28,243 nt of DNA from a virus: positions 1-28,243 of IMG/VR virus record IMGVR_UViG_3300027730_000112, one strand, 5' to 3'. The first letter of the stretch is position 1, and each line of letters starts with the position of its first letter. The position numbers and the translations under genes are program-made. The notes beneath the pieces were generated by a model. That model had not been told where the DNA came from. It was given only the letters and a program-made list of their open reading frames with translations, and searched no databases. Positions 1 to 7,755 of this stretch are shown here, piece by piece.

Positions 1-98
1 TCTTTAGATTCTTCTAATTCAGCCTCCTGACTTTCGAGAGAGGTTTCTCCAGTGTCAGTTTCTGTTTCTAATTCCTCTTGTTTTATTTCATCTTCCAT
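1..98 (-). CDS. partial acidic protein, possible scaffold N-terminus
   Basis: Only the first 32 codons are present; the gene runs off the left edge. The ATG is at 98. The visible residues begin MEDEIKQEELETETDTGETS and stay very rich in Glu, Asp, Thr and Ser with no hydrophobic stretch. It lies downstream of the portal gene in the late block, where tailed phages usually place the scaffold or head-maturation protease and then the major capsid protein. An acidic helical N-terminus is common in scaffold proteins, so that is my best guess, but no domain can be recognised from so short a piece. An AGGAAG sequence sits about 13 bases before the ATG, and two adjacent hairpins precede the gene. Confidence 0.5.
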   Translation of the reverse strand, partial: MEDEIKQEELETETDTGETSLESQEAELEESK

Positions 99-115
99 AG
101 TTTTTTTGTCTTCCT

Positions 116-166
116 AGTCCTTGTCGGACTCAATGGTGAACTGGGGAAGTTCCAGTACACCATTGA
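116..166 (-). promoter_or_regulatory. two adjacent hairpins between late genes
   Basis: The bases 130-144 and 152-166 form a 15-bp stem with one mismatch and a 7-base loop. A smaller stem (116-120 with 126-130, loop 121-125) abuts it. No run of T follows on the minus strand, so this does not look like a simple terminator. It sits 18 bases before the next ATG. It could be an RNA-processing or stability element, or a partial terminator that lowers expression between the preceding small genes and the left-edge gene. Confidence 0.5.
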
Positions 167-184
167 ATCTAACAAGGAATTATC

Positions 185-514
185 TTATAAATTTTTACAA
201 CGCTTTATAAATTGTTCTAATATATTCAAATTATACAACATTGCTCTACCAAACACCGAATTTCCTTCTACTGCACTTTTCTCAAACATTCTATCATTTG
301 ATAAAAATCTGACTTCATTTGTCATTACTTGCCAAAGAAAAGATTTTTCAAATGAATTAGCATCATCTTTTAATTGAAAAACCTCCTCATTCGTTAGTCT
401 TCTACCTTTTAAATAAGTACCTTGATTTGTAAAAGTAATTATTTCATCAGCATTAATAGCTACCAAAAGATTTTTAACTAAATATTGAATTAATTTTAGT
501 TTGAGATAGTTCAT
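185..514 (-). CDS. conserved-looking small phage protein, unknown function
   Basis: A 109-residue protein that I cannot assign to a named family. The second half contains a dense, probably helical segment, FLWQVMTNEVRFLSNDRMFE followed by GNSVFGRAMLYN, the kind of compact alpha-helical sequence seen in small phage structural or packaging accessories. There is no signal peptide or membrane segment. Its ATG overlaps the stop of the preceding gene by one base (TAATG at 514), which indicates translational coupling. It lies downstream of the portal gene, so expression is expected late. A head-completion or internal role is only a guess from position. Confidence 0.7.
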   Translation of the reverse strand: MNYLKLKLIQYLVKNLLVAINADEIITFTNQGTYLKGRRLTNEEVFQLKDDANSFEKSFLWQVMTNEVRFLSNDRMFEKSAVEGNSVFGRAMLYNLNILEQFIKRCKNL

Positions 515-894
515 TATTCTTTAAGACCCATTATGTTTTTCTTACCTTTGTCTTTCATTTCTTTACTTTTTTTAACAGCTTCAGTGTGTTCAGATATAGT
601 CCTTATAAGACCACCTAGAATTTCATAAAGGGCTGGCAGAGCAATATCGCTTTTTAGGTCTACTTCTTGAATTTCAAGTTGTCTTTGATAATGTTCTATT
701 CTCATCAATTCTTCTTGTTTTATGGCAGCTCTATTGCCATTAATTAAATCAAGAATATCTTTTGCTCGTCTGTATTTAGCACCGTTTACAAATACAGCTT
801 CATTCTTTTCATCTATTACTGGCTGTGATTTTCTTAGTTCTTCACGCCTTTCTTTGTCAATGTTCTCTTCTTTTTTCTTTAAAAATGTTTTCAT
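514..894 (-). CDS. coiled-coil phage protein of unknown function
   Basis: A 126-residue, strongly charged protein that begins MKTFLKKKEENIDKERREEL and ends in a Lys-rich tail. Long stretches have heptad-like spacing with many Lys, Glu and Arg, so a helical coiled coil is likely. One short stretch in the middle (VFVNGAKYRRAKDILDLING) may form a small folded unit. It is coupled to the downstream gene by a TAATG overlap. Its position between portal and the putative scaffold suggests a late head-associated protein, but no family is recognised. Confidence 0.65.
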   Translation of the reverse strand: MKTFLKKKEENIDKERREELRKSQPVIDEKNEAVFVNGAKYRRAKDILDLINGNRAAIKQEELMRIEHYQRQLEIQEVDLKSDIALPALYEILGGLIRTISEHTEAVKKSKEMKDKGKKNIMGLKE

Positions 895-922
895 AATCTT
901 CCAATTATCTTCCTAATAATAA

Positions 923-1108
923 CTAAACTGGCATATAGCCATGTCCTTCACTAAACGTTCCTCCTAAAGCCGTATAAGCTTCTTTAACAGACTTATATTC
1001 TTTAGAATCAACCATTTTAACTGCTCTCTTATACTTATCAGCAGTAGCATAAAATAGTTTTGAAACCTTTTTAGCACTTCCTAGTCTTTTTGTTACTTTC
1101 TTTGCCAT
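923..1108 (-). CDS. small basic protein
   Basis: A 61-residue basic protein (MAKKVTKRLGSAKKVSKLFY at the start, ending in EGHGYMPV). The central part, DSKEYKSVKEAYTALGGTF, reads like one helix plus a turn. The basic charge would suit nucleic-acid or capsid binding. It starts 8 bases after the portal stop and has an A-rich leader with no Shine-Dalgarno sequence. Function unknown. I accept it as a gene because of its spacing and orientation within a packed operon. Confidence 0.6.
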   Translation of the reverse strand: MAKKVTKRLGSAKKVSKLFYATADKYKRAVKMVDSKEYKSVKEAYTALGGTFSEGHGYMPV

Positions 1109-1116
1109 TTTATTTG

Positions 1117-3045
1117 TTAAATATTAATATTCTCCATCGCACTCGACTTCATTATGCGACTTGGTAGGTCATTACCTCCCTGATCCTCTTGTTGAGGAAT
1201 CAAAGCATTAGCCACTTTTTGAATATTTGGCAAATATTTTGATGCCTCACCTTTTATTAGAGGTTCAAACAGAAAATCTCTTGTAATTTTAAGCTGTGAT
1301 TCTGGGTCTTGCTGTACCAAAGGGTTTGCTATCGCTCGGTCATATGTTTCAAGTTTAAATGCTCTCTCAAATGCGTCGTTTCTTTGTAAAACTCTATCTG
1401 CATCAATAGTTATTAAGTAGTCCATCATAGCAAAAGCGTACGGGTTGACTTCGTATATTTCTTCTTCATCACTAGCATTATCAAGCATTTTATATTCTTC
1501 CATTTCTCTTTCAGCTTTTGACATAACTTTACCGGCAAATCTATCAGTAAAAACTATTTTTGATGTTTTATTCTTACCACCTTGTATTTTACCGTCTACA
1601 AGAAAAGTCTTATAACTCATTTCACCTGTTATTTCTTTTATTTCACCAATAGATTGATACCGAATAATGTCATCTACTACAAGTGAGCCAATTTCCTTGA
1701 CCATAAAACCTATCATTTTACTAGCAATACCGAGATTGGTTTGAGCATTTTGTTGCAATAGTATTGATTCTCTAGCTGTCTTCTCTACTTGACCGCCTTG
1801 TCCTTGTAATTGTGAATCTTGTGATGATTCTGTAACAGACCTTTCGGCTTCTCTTAATGCACCCAAAGCTGCACTAGGGTTTGATATGTTTATAGGTTGT
1901 ATCTTTGCATCTCTGCCTATTTCTGTGTTAGTAGCAGGAGCCATAACACTTCTATCAATTATTCCAGCCCCCATAGTTATTGTAGGAGGAAATGTAGATA
2001 AGAATGATGAATCAAAATACATTTGCCATTCTCTATCAACAGCCTCTTGGTCGTTAGACATTTTAGCTACCAAAGACTTGTAGTAAAAGAATTTCATTTC
2101 ATCAATAGGTTCATAGCCAAATTTAACAAGATTATACTTAGGCTTATTATTATTAGTTCTGTGAGCAATAGGGTTGTAGTCTATGTTATCACTACCAAAA
2201 TATACACCACCAACAAATTTTATCTCTTGGTCTTTTCGTCTATTCTTATATACTATTTTTTCAACAAGACCGTCGTTAGGGTCTTCTATATCATAAAAAT
2301 TACCGTCTTCATGTAAAATAACTTTCTTACCAGCTTGTACATATCTAAATTGCTCGAATTGTCCACATTCTGCTTCTGCTGTGCCATAAGATATAAGGTC
2401 TTTTTCCATTATCCAGTCTTGCTTTTGTAGTTCAAATTGATATGGATTTTCTATCATCACATCATCAGCACCTCGGAGAGAGTGTTGAAAGCCTGTGAAT
2501 ATGTCATCAATTACTTTCTTTAGTTTGTCTCCTTCCCATATATCTTGCCATGACATAGTGTAATCAACTTGAAAGAATGTTACAGGGTTTACTAGACCAG
2601 ATATAACAGCAAATAGGAATGTAGTCTCGTAGTTAGAGCGTTTAATGTTGTATTCTATCAAATCACGCATTACATTAGCCACCTCTCTATCTTGTTCATC
2701 AAATTGATTTTGAGCAAATACATGAGGGATTATAAGTTGTGCAGTTAAGTGTGCTGCTGTAGATATAACTTTATTCCTTGTTATTGGTCTTATACCATTC
2801 CATCTCCAATCATCATCTCCTTCATAAGGTTCTGGTGTCCATGATAACCATGCTCTTTGGTCTTCATTAGTTCTTTCTATTACAGAACGATTATTAAATT
2901 CTTTGTATGAAGTAGTTAAATTAGTTTCTCCGTCTTGGTATTTTTGTTTAATGGCAAAAGTAAGTTCACGAATGCTATCGCTTGGTTGATAAGCAGACAA
3001 AGGAGAAATGATATTATTTTTTTCTATTAGAATATCGCCTAACAC
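1117..3045 (-). CDS. portal protein
   Basis: A 642-residue protein directly downstream of the terminase large subunit, the usual place and size for a podovirus-type portal. The portal forms the dodecameric ring at one capsid vertex through which terminase packages DNA. Supporting features are the N-terminal WRWNGIRPITRNKVISTAAH segment, a helical middle section (residues roughly 310-345) preceding a hydrophobic FPPTITMGAG stretch, and a long Gln/Ser-rich segment followed by a helical tail. The identity rests on context plus overall character; I cannot point to a diagnostic catalytic motif. Translation starts at a GTG (3045) and lacks a Shine-Dalgarno sequence. A promoter lies just upstream. 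Confidence 0.75.
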   Translation of the reverse strand: MLGDILIEKNNIISPLSAYQPSDSIRELTFAIKQKYQDGETNLTTSYKEFNNRSVIERTNEDQRAWLSWTPEPYEGDDDWRWNGIRPITRNKVISTAAHLTAQLIIPHVFAQNQFDEQDREVANVMRDLIEYNIKRSNYETTFLFAVISGLVNPVTFFQVDYTMSWQDIWEGDKLKKVIDDIFTGFQHSLRGADDVMIENPYQFELQKQDWIMEKDLISYGTAEAECGQFEQFRYVQAGKKVILHEDGNFYDIEDPNDGLVEKIVYKNRRKDQEIKFVGGVYFGSDNIDYNPIAHRTNNNKPKYNLVKFGYEPIDEMKFFYYKSLVAKMSNDQEAVDREWQMYFDSSFLSTFPPTITMGAGIIDRSVMAPATNTEIGRDAKIQPINISNPSAALGALREAERSVTESSQDSQLQGQGGQVEKTARESILLQQNAQTNLGIASKMIGFMVKEIGSLVVDDIIRYQSIGEIKEITGEMSYKTFLVDGKIQGGKNKTSKIVFTDRFAGKVMSKAEREMEEYKMLDNASDEEEIYEVNPYAFAMMDYLITIDADRVLQRNDAFERAFKLETYDRAIANPLVQQDPESQLKITRDFLFEPLIKGEASKYLPNIQKVANALIPQQEDQGGNDLPSRIMKSSAMENINI

Positions 3046-3081
3046 TTTTTTAAATTAATAACGATACTTCCTTTCGTTACA

Positions 3082-3111
3082 TATATTATAACATAAAATA
3101 ATTTGTAAAGC
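3082..3111 (-). promoter_or_regulatory. promoter of portal gene, late-type element
   Basis: On the minus strand this reads GCTTTACAAAT, ten other bases, then TATAATATA. The -10 box TATAAT (3085-3090) is preceded by TG with one base between, an extended -10. The same two blocks with the same spacing occur before the chaperonin gene. It lies between the TerL stop and the portal GTG. Confidence 0.65.
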
Positions 3112-3122
3112 ACAAATGTCAA

Positions 3123-4430
3123 TTATTTTCTTTTAATCCATATTGGTCGTGTCTGTATTATTCTTTCATCTCTAGGTAATTCTGGTCTAAGTATTCCGTT
3201 TGATTTCCTTGATATCCAATCAGGGCGAGTTCGAATAGCATACTCTTGTTCTTTTACGGATGATTCCATCATCAGTGCATAACGTAACGCATCCATTAAA
3301 TGATCATTCTCTTTTTTAGGTATTTCATCAAATCTAGGACTCAATTTAGGCTCATCATAAGAATATGTTTCTAATTCCCATACTGTATTAATACAAGATT
3401 CATGAACATACAATCTACCTTGTTTGAATAATTCTCTAACAACATTAACTCCATTTCGTATAGAATCTCTACCTTTATTAACTTCTCTAACATTAACTCC
3501 ACGTCTATTTAATTCTTCGATACCGCCAGCACTTTCTGGGTCTGGGTAACACTCATTCCATTGTAATGCAGAAACATAATCGGCTATTTGAGCATCTGTT
3601 TTGCCAGTCTTATACCATTCATCAGATATATAATATGTACCATTGCCTGATTTTTTTAGTGTAATGACACCTGCATAATGTACGAAACCAAAGTCAACAC
3701 CACCAAATGTTTTAATTATATTATAATCATCATTATTAAATTCTCCTTTTATTATGTGTCTTTCTCTATTAAATTCTTTATACACAACACCTTCTGTTTT
3801 TCTAAAATCGGCTAAATACTCTTGTGCAAATCTATCTTCTGTTATTTCTTTTTTAGATTTGTCTATTTCTTCAGTTGGCACAAATGGATTGTCATAAGTA
3901 GTAAAGTGGAATGATTCATAGTCTGTATCTTGTATATGCAAGTTATATAAATCGTAAAAATGATTAAATCCTTTTGGTGTTGATATGAATAAACCGCAAC
4001 CTTTCCTATCTGTGAGAGTAGGTCTTAATACTTCTTGCCAGTTCATCCAAAAGTTACGATATGATGATATTTCGTCTAATACTAGAAAATCAAACATTTG
4101 ACCTCTTAATGTATCCACACTTTCCCACCCTCTTAATGATATTTGAGATGTACCACCAAACTTATTTTTAACTTTTATCTCTAGTCTACTTTCATTTGGT
4201 TGTCCTTCCATAACAGGTAGACATATCTTCTTTAATTCATTCCATGCTATATCCCTAGCTTGTTGATAAGTAGGTGCAATATAAGCTACTCTCCCATCTT
4301 CTTTAGCTACAGCAAAAGCAAACATTTCCCAACAAGACAATAAAGTCTTTCCAAATCGTCTACCACAATTAACGACTCTAAATCTTGCTTTGCTTTTAGC
4401 TATCTTGCTTTGTGCTTCGTGTAATATCAT
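3123..4430 (-). CDS. terL: terminase large subunit
   Basis: The packaging motor ATPase-nuclease, 435 residues, near the usual family length. The Walker A region is CGRRFGKT (residues 22-29) and Walker B is FLVLDE (115-120), followed by the coupling motif at FISTPKG (148-154). The C-terminal RuvC-like nuclease begins with GGVDFG (Asp 246). Further acids occur at PDPES (297-299) and in NDHLMDALRYAL (Asp 376, Asp 380), as expected for metal binding. It acts with TerS and the portal at the procapsid vertex. TerS lies upstream with a 20-base gap and the portal lies downstream, the canonical order. The ATG at 4430 is close to the start of the ATPase fold, with little room for any longer N-terminus. 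Confidence 0.96.
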   Translation of the reverse strand: MILHEAQSKIAKSKARFRVVNCGRRFGKTLLSCWEMFAFAVAKEDGRVAYIAPTYQQARDIAWNELKKICLPVMEGQPNESRLEIKVKNKFGGTSQISLRGWESVDTLRGQMFDFLVLDEISSYRNFWMNWQEVLRPTLTDRKGCGLFISTPKGFNHFYDLYNLHIQDTDYESFHFTTYDNPFVPTEEIDKSKKEITEDRFAQEYLADFRKTEGVVYKEFNRERHIIKGEFNNDDYNIIKTFGGVDFGFVHYAGVITLKKSGNGTYYISDEWYKTGKTDAQIADYVSALQWNECYPDPESAGGIEELNRRGVNVREVNKGRDSIRNGVNVVRELFKQGRLYVHESCINTVWELETYSYDEPKLSPRFDEIPKKENDHLMDALRYALMMESSVKEQEYAIRTRPDWISRKSNGILRPELPRDERIIQTRPIWIKRK

Positions 4431-4450
4431 TACATTTTGAAAGTTGTCTT

Positions 4451-4921
4451 TTATGATGTTCGTTGGTTTTCTTCATTTATTGAATGTTTGTCTAATAGTT
4501 CTTGTGGCATAAATACTATTTTATCTCCTCCACTTGTTATATCTAGTTTCTTTTGTATCCTTTGTTTTAATTCGTTATATTCCTTAATAGCACCAAGTTT
4601 AGTCTTTAAATCTGCATGTTGATTTATCAAGAATAAATGTTGCTTATCTACATTCTCATCAGTAAATCCACCAGTCTCTAGTAGTTCATTTATCCTACTA
4701 ATAATCTTAACGTTGCTTAACATACGAGAGGCACTAGCCATTGCCACTTGGTAGCTCATTGGCTTTTTATTTTTCAATAGATATTCTGCTCCATATACCT
4801 GTAAATAGCATTGTGTACCATTACCAAATAGTTCTCTTTCACTATTAACATATAATTGACAAAATTGTTCTTGTTGCAGATTTAATCCTTTTTCTGTTTT
4901 TGATGCTGTCTCTTTAGACAT
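4451..4921 (-). CDS. terS: terminase small subunit
   Basis: A 156-residue DNA-recognition subunit of the packaging terminase. The N-terminal half has the pattern of the Terminase_2 type: LNLQQEQFCQLYVNSE, a Gly-rich turn, a Tyr/Leu helix (CYLQVYG), then a second helix unit ASRMLSNVKIISRINELLE resembling the helix-turn-helix repeat region. The C-terminal half is helical and charged, suited to ring assembly and contact with TerL. It immediately precedes TerL, which supports the assignment. No Shine-Dalgarno sequence is visible. Confidence 0.88.
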   Translation of the reverse strand: MSKETASKTEKGLNLQQEQFCQLYVNSERELFGNGTQCYLQVYGAEYLLKNKKPMSYQVAMASASRMLSNVKIISRINELLETGGFTDENVDKQHLFLINQHADLKTKLGAIKEYNELKQRIQKKLDITSGGDKIVFMPQELLDKHSINEENQRTS

Positions 4922-4927
4922 TGAGTA

Positions 4928-5110
4928 TTATGGTCTAGCTCCGTATTCCATAGAAGCTTTTACATTCTTATTATTTTCTTTTAAAAAGTTACCTATTTTC
5001 TTAAGTCCTTTTATTGGCTTTTCTATATATATTTCTTTTGCTACTTTGAAAGGTGACTCTTTTTTATATTTGTCCCTCATCATTTTTTTAGCTGCTGCAC
5101 TATATGGCAT
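4928..5110 (-). CDS. small basic protein near terminase
   Basis: A 60-residue, Lys-rich protein (MPYSAAAKKMMRDKYKKESP, ending SMEYGARP) with no recognised domain. It fits between TerS (6-base gap) and the metallopeptidase-like gene (one-base gap), and the A-rich leader matches its neighbours. The net positive charge suggests DNA or capsid association. It could be a head-decoration or packaging accessory, but that is a guess from position. Confidence 0.6.
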   Translation of the reverse strand: MPYSAAAKKMMRDKYKKESPFKVAKEIYIEKPIKGLKKIGNFLKENNKNVKASMEYGARP

Positions 5111-5111
5111 A

Positions 5112-5540
5112 TTATTTGTGTTTATTATAATTTCTAATCTTATTCTCTATTATACCATAATCTAATCCGAAACCATAAGTTTTTCCTGACATTTCCATTG
5201 CTATTTGCGTTAAAAAGTATTTTGCTTGTTTATTATTCATTTTAGATTTAGCAAATTGATATTGTGCGGAGTAAGCCATAAGTTCTTGCTCTAATCTAAA
5301 ATCTTTATCTTCTATATATTTATCCCACCATTCTTCTACTCCAATTTTAAGCTGTTCTTGTTGATGTATTAATTCGTGTACGTTCAAATGATGTGGTATA
5401 AGTAGTCCTGATGGATTAAATAAAGTCATACCATAAGCAAAACAGATACCTTTTTCAAGGATATCTTTTTCTGTAAGGTTGAAAACCTTTTTTATTTGTT
5501 CTATATTAGGCGGATATTGTTTTAATACTTCAAATTTCAT
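5112..5540 (-). CDS. HExxH zinc metallopeptidase-like protein
   Basis: A 142-residue protein with a zinc-protease signature: HELIHQQEQ at residues 55-63 supplies two His ligands and the catalytic Glu, and the later EQELMAYSAQY (from residue 84) offers an acidic third ligand one helix away, as in gluzincin-type folds. The WWDKYI stretch between them is also typical of a small phage-encoded family whose substrates are not known. There is no signal peptide, so it should act in the cytoplasm or virion. It overlaps the preceding gene by four bases (ATGA). Sitting in the late block beside terminase, it might process a virion protein. The motif is seen directly; the role is inferred. Confidence 0.65.
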   Translation of the reverse strand: MKFEVLKQYPPNIEQIKKVFNLTEKDILEKGICFAYGMTLFNPSGLLIPHHLNVHELIHQQEQLKIGVEEWWDKYIEDKDFRLEQELMAYSAQYQFAKSKMNNKQAKYFLTQIAMEMSGKTYGFGLDYGIIENKIRNYNKHK

Positions 5541-5722
5541 CCTTGTATTTGTAAATCTGACTCTGATAATCCTTTAGGTAATGGTTCGTCTGTGTATTTG
5601 TAAGCCTTCAAAGTAGCTTGGAGTAGAAATTCTTTTACTTCTTCCCATGTTTTATCACTTGGGATTTCTGTTTCAGTCTGCCTTGTTTGGCGACCTTCTG
5701 TCCATTGTAGGATTATTTTCAT
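5537..5722 (-). CDS. small protein coupled to metallopeptidase-like gene
   Basis: A 61-residue protein with a predicted beta-rich first half (MKIILQWTEGRQTRQTETEI) and a helical segment TWEEVKEFLLQATLKAY. It ends in TGA, which overlaps the next ATG (ATGA), so the two are likely translated together. There is no domain I can name. It lies 10 bases after the chaperonin stop. It could be a small partner of the metallopeptidase-like protein. Confidence 0.6.
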   Translation of the reverse strand: MKIILQWTEGRQTRQTETEIPSDKTWEEVKEFLLQATLKAYKYTDEPLPKGLSESDLQIQG

Positions 5723-5732
5723 TATTTTTGAA

Positions 5733-7397
5733 TTAGTTTATATTACTTCCTCTACCTAAATCTCTATTGCTCTCATCTCTCCAATCATCAGTACTTTCAA
5801 GAGCAGACATGTGTTTAGATAATGCTTTCTCTAGAAAGTCTCCGTAAGTAAGTTTTTGATCTGCTATTGCACCATCAGAAGTTATCAACATACCAGCACC
5901 AGAACAAGCATTTTCAAGAGCTAGACGAATAACTTTAGTAGGGTCAACTACTGTTTTTGGTATATCTAATACTACACCAGCGTTTTTCTGTATTCTTTCA
6001 AATGGAGCTTTTAATGCTGTATACAGAATAGAGTCTTTTCCTAATATCTTTGCTATTTCTGCCAGTGTTTGACCTCCACCTTTAACATATCCTTCTTGTT
6101 GAGCCACTTTAGCTGCTGATACAGCATCTTTAAGTTTTTCTTTAAGATATGCTCTTTCACTTTCAGTTTGAGCACCTACACGAATGATACCAACACCAGA
6201 AGCCAAAGAAGCCACTCGTCTTTTTAGTTTTTCTTGAAACATTACATCTTTCTCAAGTTCTATTTGTTTCTTTAAAACTTCTATTCTGTCTTTTACATCT
6301 CCTTTACCACCTATTAGATTCACTTCATCTTCAGTAACAGATATTTTTTTGGCAAATCCCAGAGATTCAGTTCTAACACTTTGCATTTGTATACCTAAAT
6401 TTTTATCTATGAAAGTAGCACCTACAAAAGTTGACACGTCTTCTAATTCTGATGAAGTTAGGGAGGGAGCTTTAATTGCTAGTATTTCAAACAAAGGATT
6501 GTTAGATGTAATCTTACCTTCTTTTTGCATTCTTGAGGCTACACATTCTCTTGCAAGCATCTCTATAACTCTTTTTGAATATCCTGATTCTCCTTCTGAA
6601 TAACCAGATATAATTATAACTTTTCTTATATTGTTTTTAATCAAATCTTCTAACAAAGGTTTTATTTCGTTTTCATGTTCTATTTTATGATTTGTCACCA
6701 AGATATGTGATTCTTCCCAAATCGCTTCTTTACCATTGGAGGTATTAGCTAAATATGGCGATGCCATTTTTCCTAAAAACCTCATACCTGTTGTCATTTC
6801 TGTTGTTATTCCATACTTTGTAGCCCAGTTATCTTCCACTGATACATAACCATCTATACCTATTTCTCTAAGTAATTTACCAAGAGTTTGTCCATATTCG
6901 AGATTTTCAAGAGAAGTAGATATAATATTATCTAAATCTTTATCTTTGAGTTCTTTTGAAAATTTTGTTTTTAGTATCTCAACCGCTTTGTCTTTTTCTG
7001 ATTGAATATCTCTCCACATTTGCATCGGATTTGATTTTGAACTTCCTAGAAAAGTAGGTTCATTACCTTCTTTAATCATTTTACCTAGACAATGTCTTGC
7101 AATTTCAGATGCAATAACTACTGAGCCAGTAGTACCATCACCAGCTTGTTCTGCTGTTCTTTGAGATACTTCAATAATAGTTTGGGCTGCTAAATCTTCA
7201 ATAGGATCATCTAATACAATTCTACGAGCTATCTCCATACCGTCATTTATAACCCAAGGAGATTTATATTTCATTGGCAATAAACGGTTTCGCCCACTCG
7301 GACCAAGTGTGTCTCCAACCATTTTATCTACAACTTCAATGCCTTTTAAAAACTTTTTTTGAGCCTCAACACCATTAACAATTATTTTCTTCCACAT
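5733..7397 (-). CDS. groEL: phage-encoded GroEL-type chaperonin (HSP60)
   Basis: A 554-residue group I chaperonin, an ATP-driven folding chamber in the cytoplasm. The equatorial ATP site is intact: DTLGPSGRN (29-37), GDGTT (86-90, with Asp 87), and KDAVSAAKVAQQEGYVKGGG ending near 442, whose Asp 424 matches the hydrolysis Asp 398 of the E. coli protein. The distance between these two aspartates is about 26 residues longer than in E. coli, with extra sequence in the intermediate and apical parts. The C-terminus is shorter and lacks the Gly-Gly-Met tail. No GroES gene is visible in the window. Known phage GroELs, such as that of Pseudomonas phage EL, fold virion proteins, and its place upstream of terminase and portal fits a late folding role. 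AAGGAAG before the ATG is one of the few Shine-Dalgarno-like sites here. Confidence 0.93.
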   Translation of the reverse strand: MWKKIIVNGVEAQKKFLKGIEVVDKMVGDTLGPSGRNRLLPMKYKSPWVINDGMEIARRIVLDDPIEDLAAQTIIEVSQRTAEQAGDGTTGSVVIASEIARHCLGKMIKEGNEPTFLGSSKSNPMQMWRDIQSEKDKAVEILKTKFSKELKDKDLDNIISTSLENLEYGQTLGKLLREIGIDGYVSVEDNWATKYGITTEMTTGMRFLGKMASPYLANTSNGKEAIWEESHILVTNHKIEHENEIKPLLEDLIKNNIRKVIIISGYSEGESGYSKRVIEMLARECVASRMQKEGKITSNNPLFEILAIKAPSLTSSELEDVSTFVGATFIDKNLGIQMQSVRTESLGFAKKISVTEDEVNLIGGKGDVKDRIEVLKKQIELEKDVMFQEKLKRRVASLASGVGIIRVGAQTESERAYLKEKLKDAVSAAKVAQQEGYVKGGGQTLAEIAKILGKDSILYTALKAPFERIQKNAGVVLDIPKTVVDPTKVIRLALENACSGAGMLITSDGAIADQKLTYGDFLEKALSKHMSALESTDDWRDESNRDLGRGSNIN

Positions 7398-7425
7398 ATT
7401 TCTTCCTTAATTAAATTCTAATACC

Positions 7426-7455
7426 TATATTATACTACACTTTTATTTGTAAAGC
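7426..7455 (-). promoter_or_regulatory. promoter of chaperonin gene, late-type element
   Basis: The minus strand reads GCTTTACAAAT, ten bases, TATAATATA, matching the portal promoter block for block. The TATAAT box is at 7429-7434, giving a leader of roughly 25-30 bases to the ATG at 7397. Read as TTTACA/TATAAT the spacing would be only 13, unusually short for sigma-70, so a phage-modified polymerase or an additional factor is possible. Confidence 0.6.
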
Positions 7456-7471
7456 CAAATTGTAGTTCATG

Positions 7472-7603
7472 TTATTTTGTCTTAACCACTAACTCCACAC
7501 ACTTATATCCCTTCTCCTTCAACTTATGTGTACATACCATTACTTTACCTGTGATAGTAGTAAATAGGTGTCCGTCTTTGTTTTGTAGGGCGTAGTATTT
7601 CAT
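7472..7603 (-). CDS. 43-residue hypothetical protein
   Basis: A short ORF beginning MKYYALQNKDGHLFTTITGK and ending VELVVKTK. The alternating pattern suggests a small beta sheet. Two Cys residues (24 and 35) are too few for a zinc ribbon. The gene follows the 42-residue gene by about 22 bases and precedes the chaperonin promoter. I accept it because it fills an otherwise empty stretch in the right orientation with a sensible amino-acid composition, but no family is recognised. Confidence 0.5.
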   Translation of the reverse strand: MKYYALQNKDGHLFTTITGKVMVCTHKLKEKGYKCVELVVKTK

Positions 7604-7625
7604 TTATCTAATTTTATTTTAATAA

Positions 7626-7754
7626 TTAAACTGTTTCCCATTGATTCCATGAACCATCACAGTTTCCTTGAATACATTTAAACTTTCTATCAAACCTATT
7701 CTCCATACTATCTGAGTCTTCCTCTGATTTTTGTTTTGATTCTTGTCTGTTCAT
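7626..7754 (-). CDS. 42-residue hypothetical protein with CxxxxC
   Basis: A short ORF of 42 residues. The first half is charged and Ser-rich (MNRQESKQKSEEDSDSMENR). The second half holds FKCIQGNCDGSWNQW, a Cys-x4-Cys turn that resembles half of a zinc-binding or CPXC-type knuckle seen in very small phage proteins. With only two Cys it would need a dimer or other ligands to bind metal. Its ATG is one base downstream of the stop of the preceding gene, which supports it as real. Confidence 0.5.
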   Translation of the reverse strand: MNRQESKQKSEEDSDSMENRFDRKFKCIQGNCDGSWNQWETV

Positions 7755-7755
7755 C

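Noticed and set aside
2355-2375. TTGTCCACA in the portal gene
   Set aside because: It is on the plus strand inside coding sequence with no promoter near it; probably chance.
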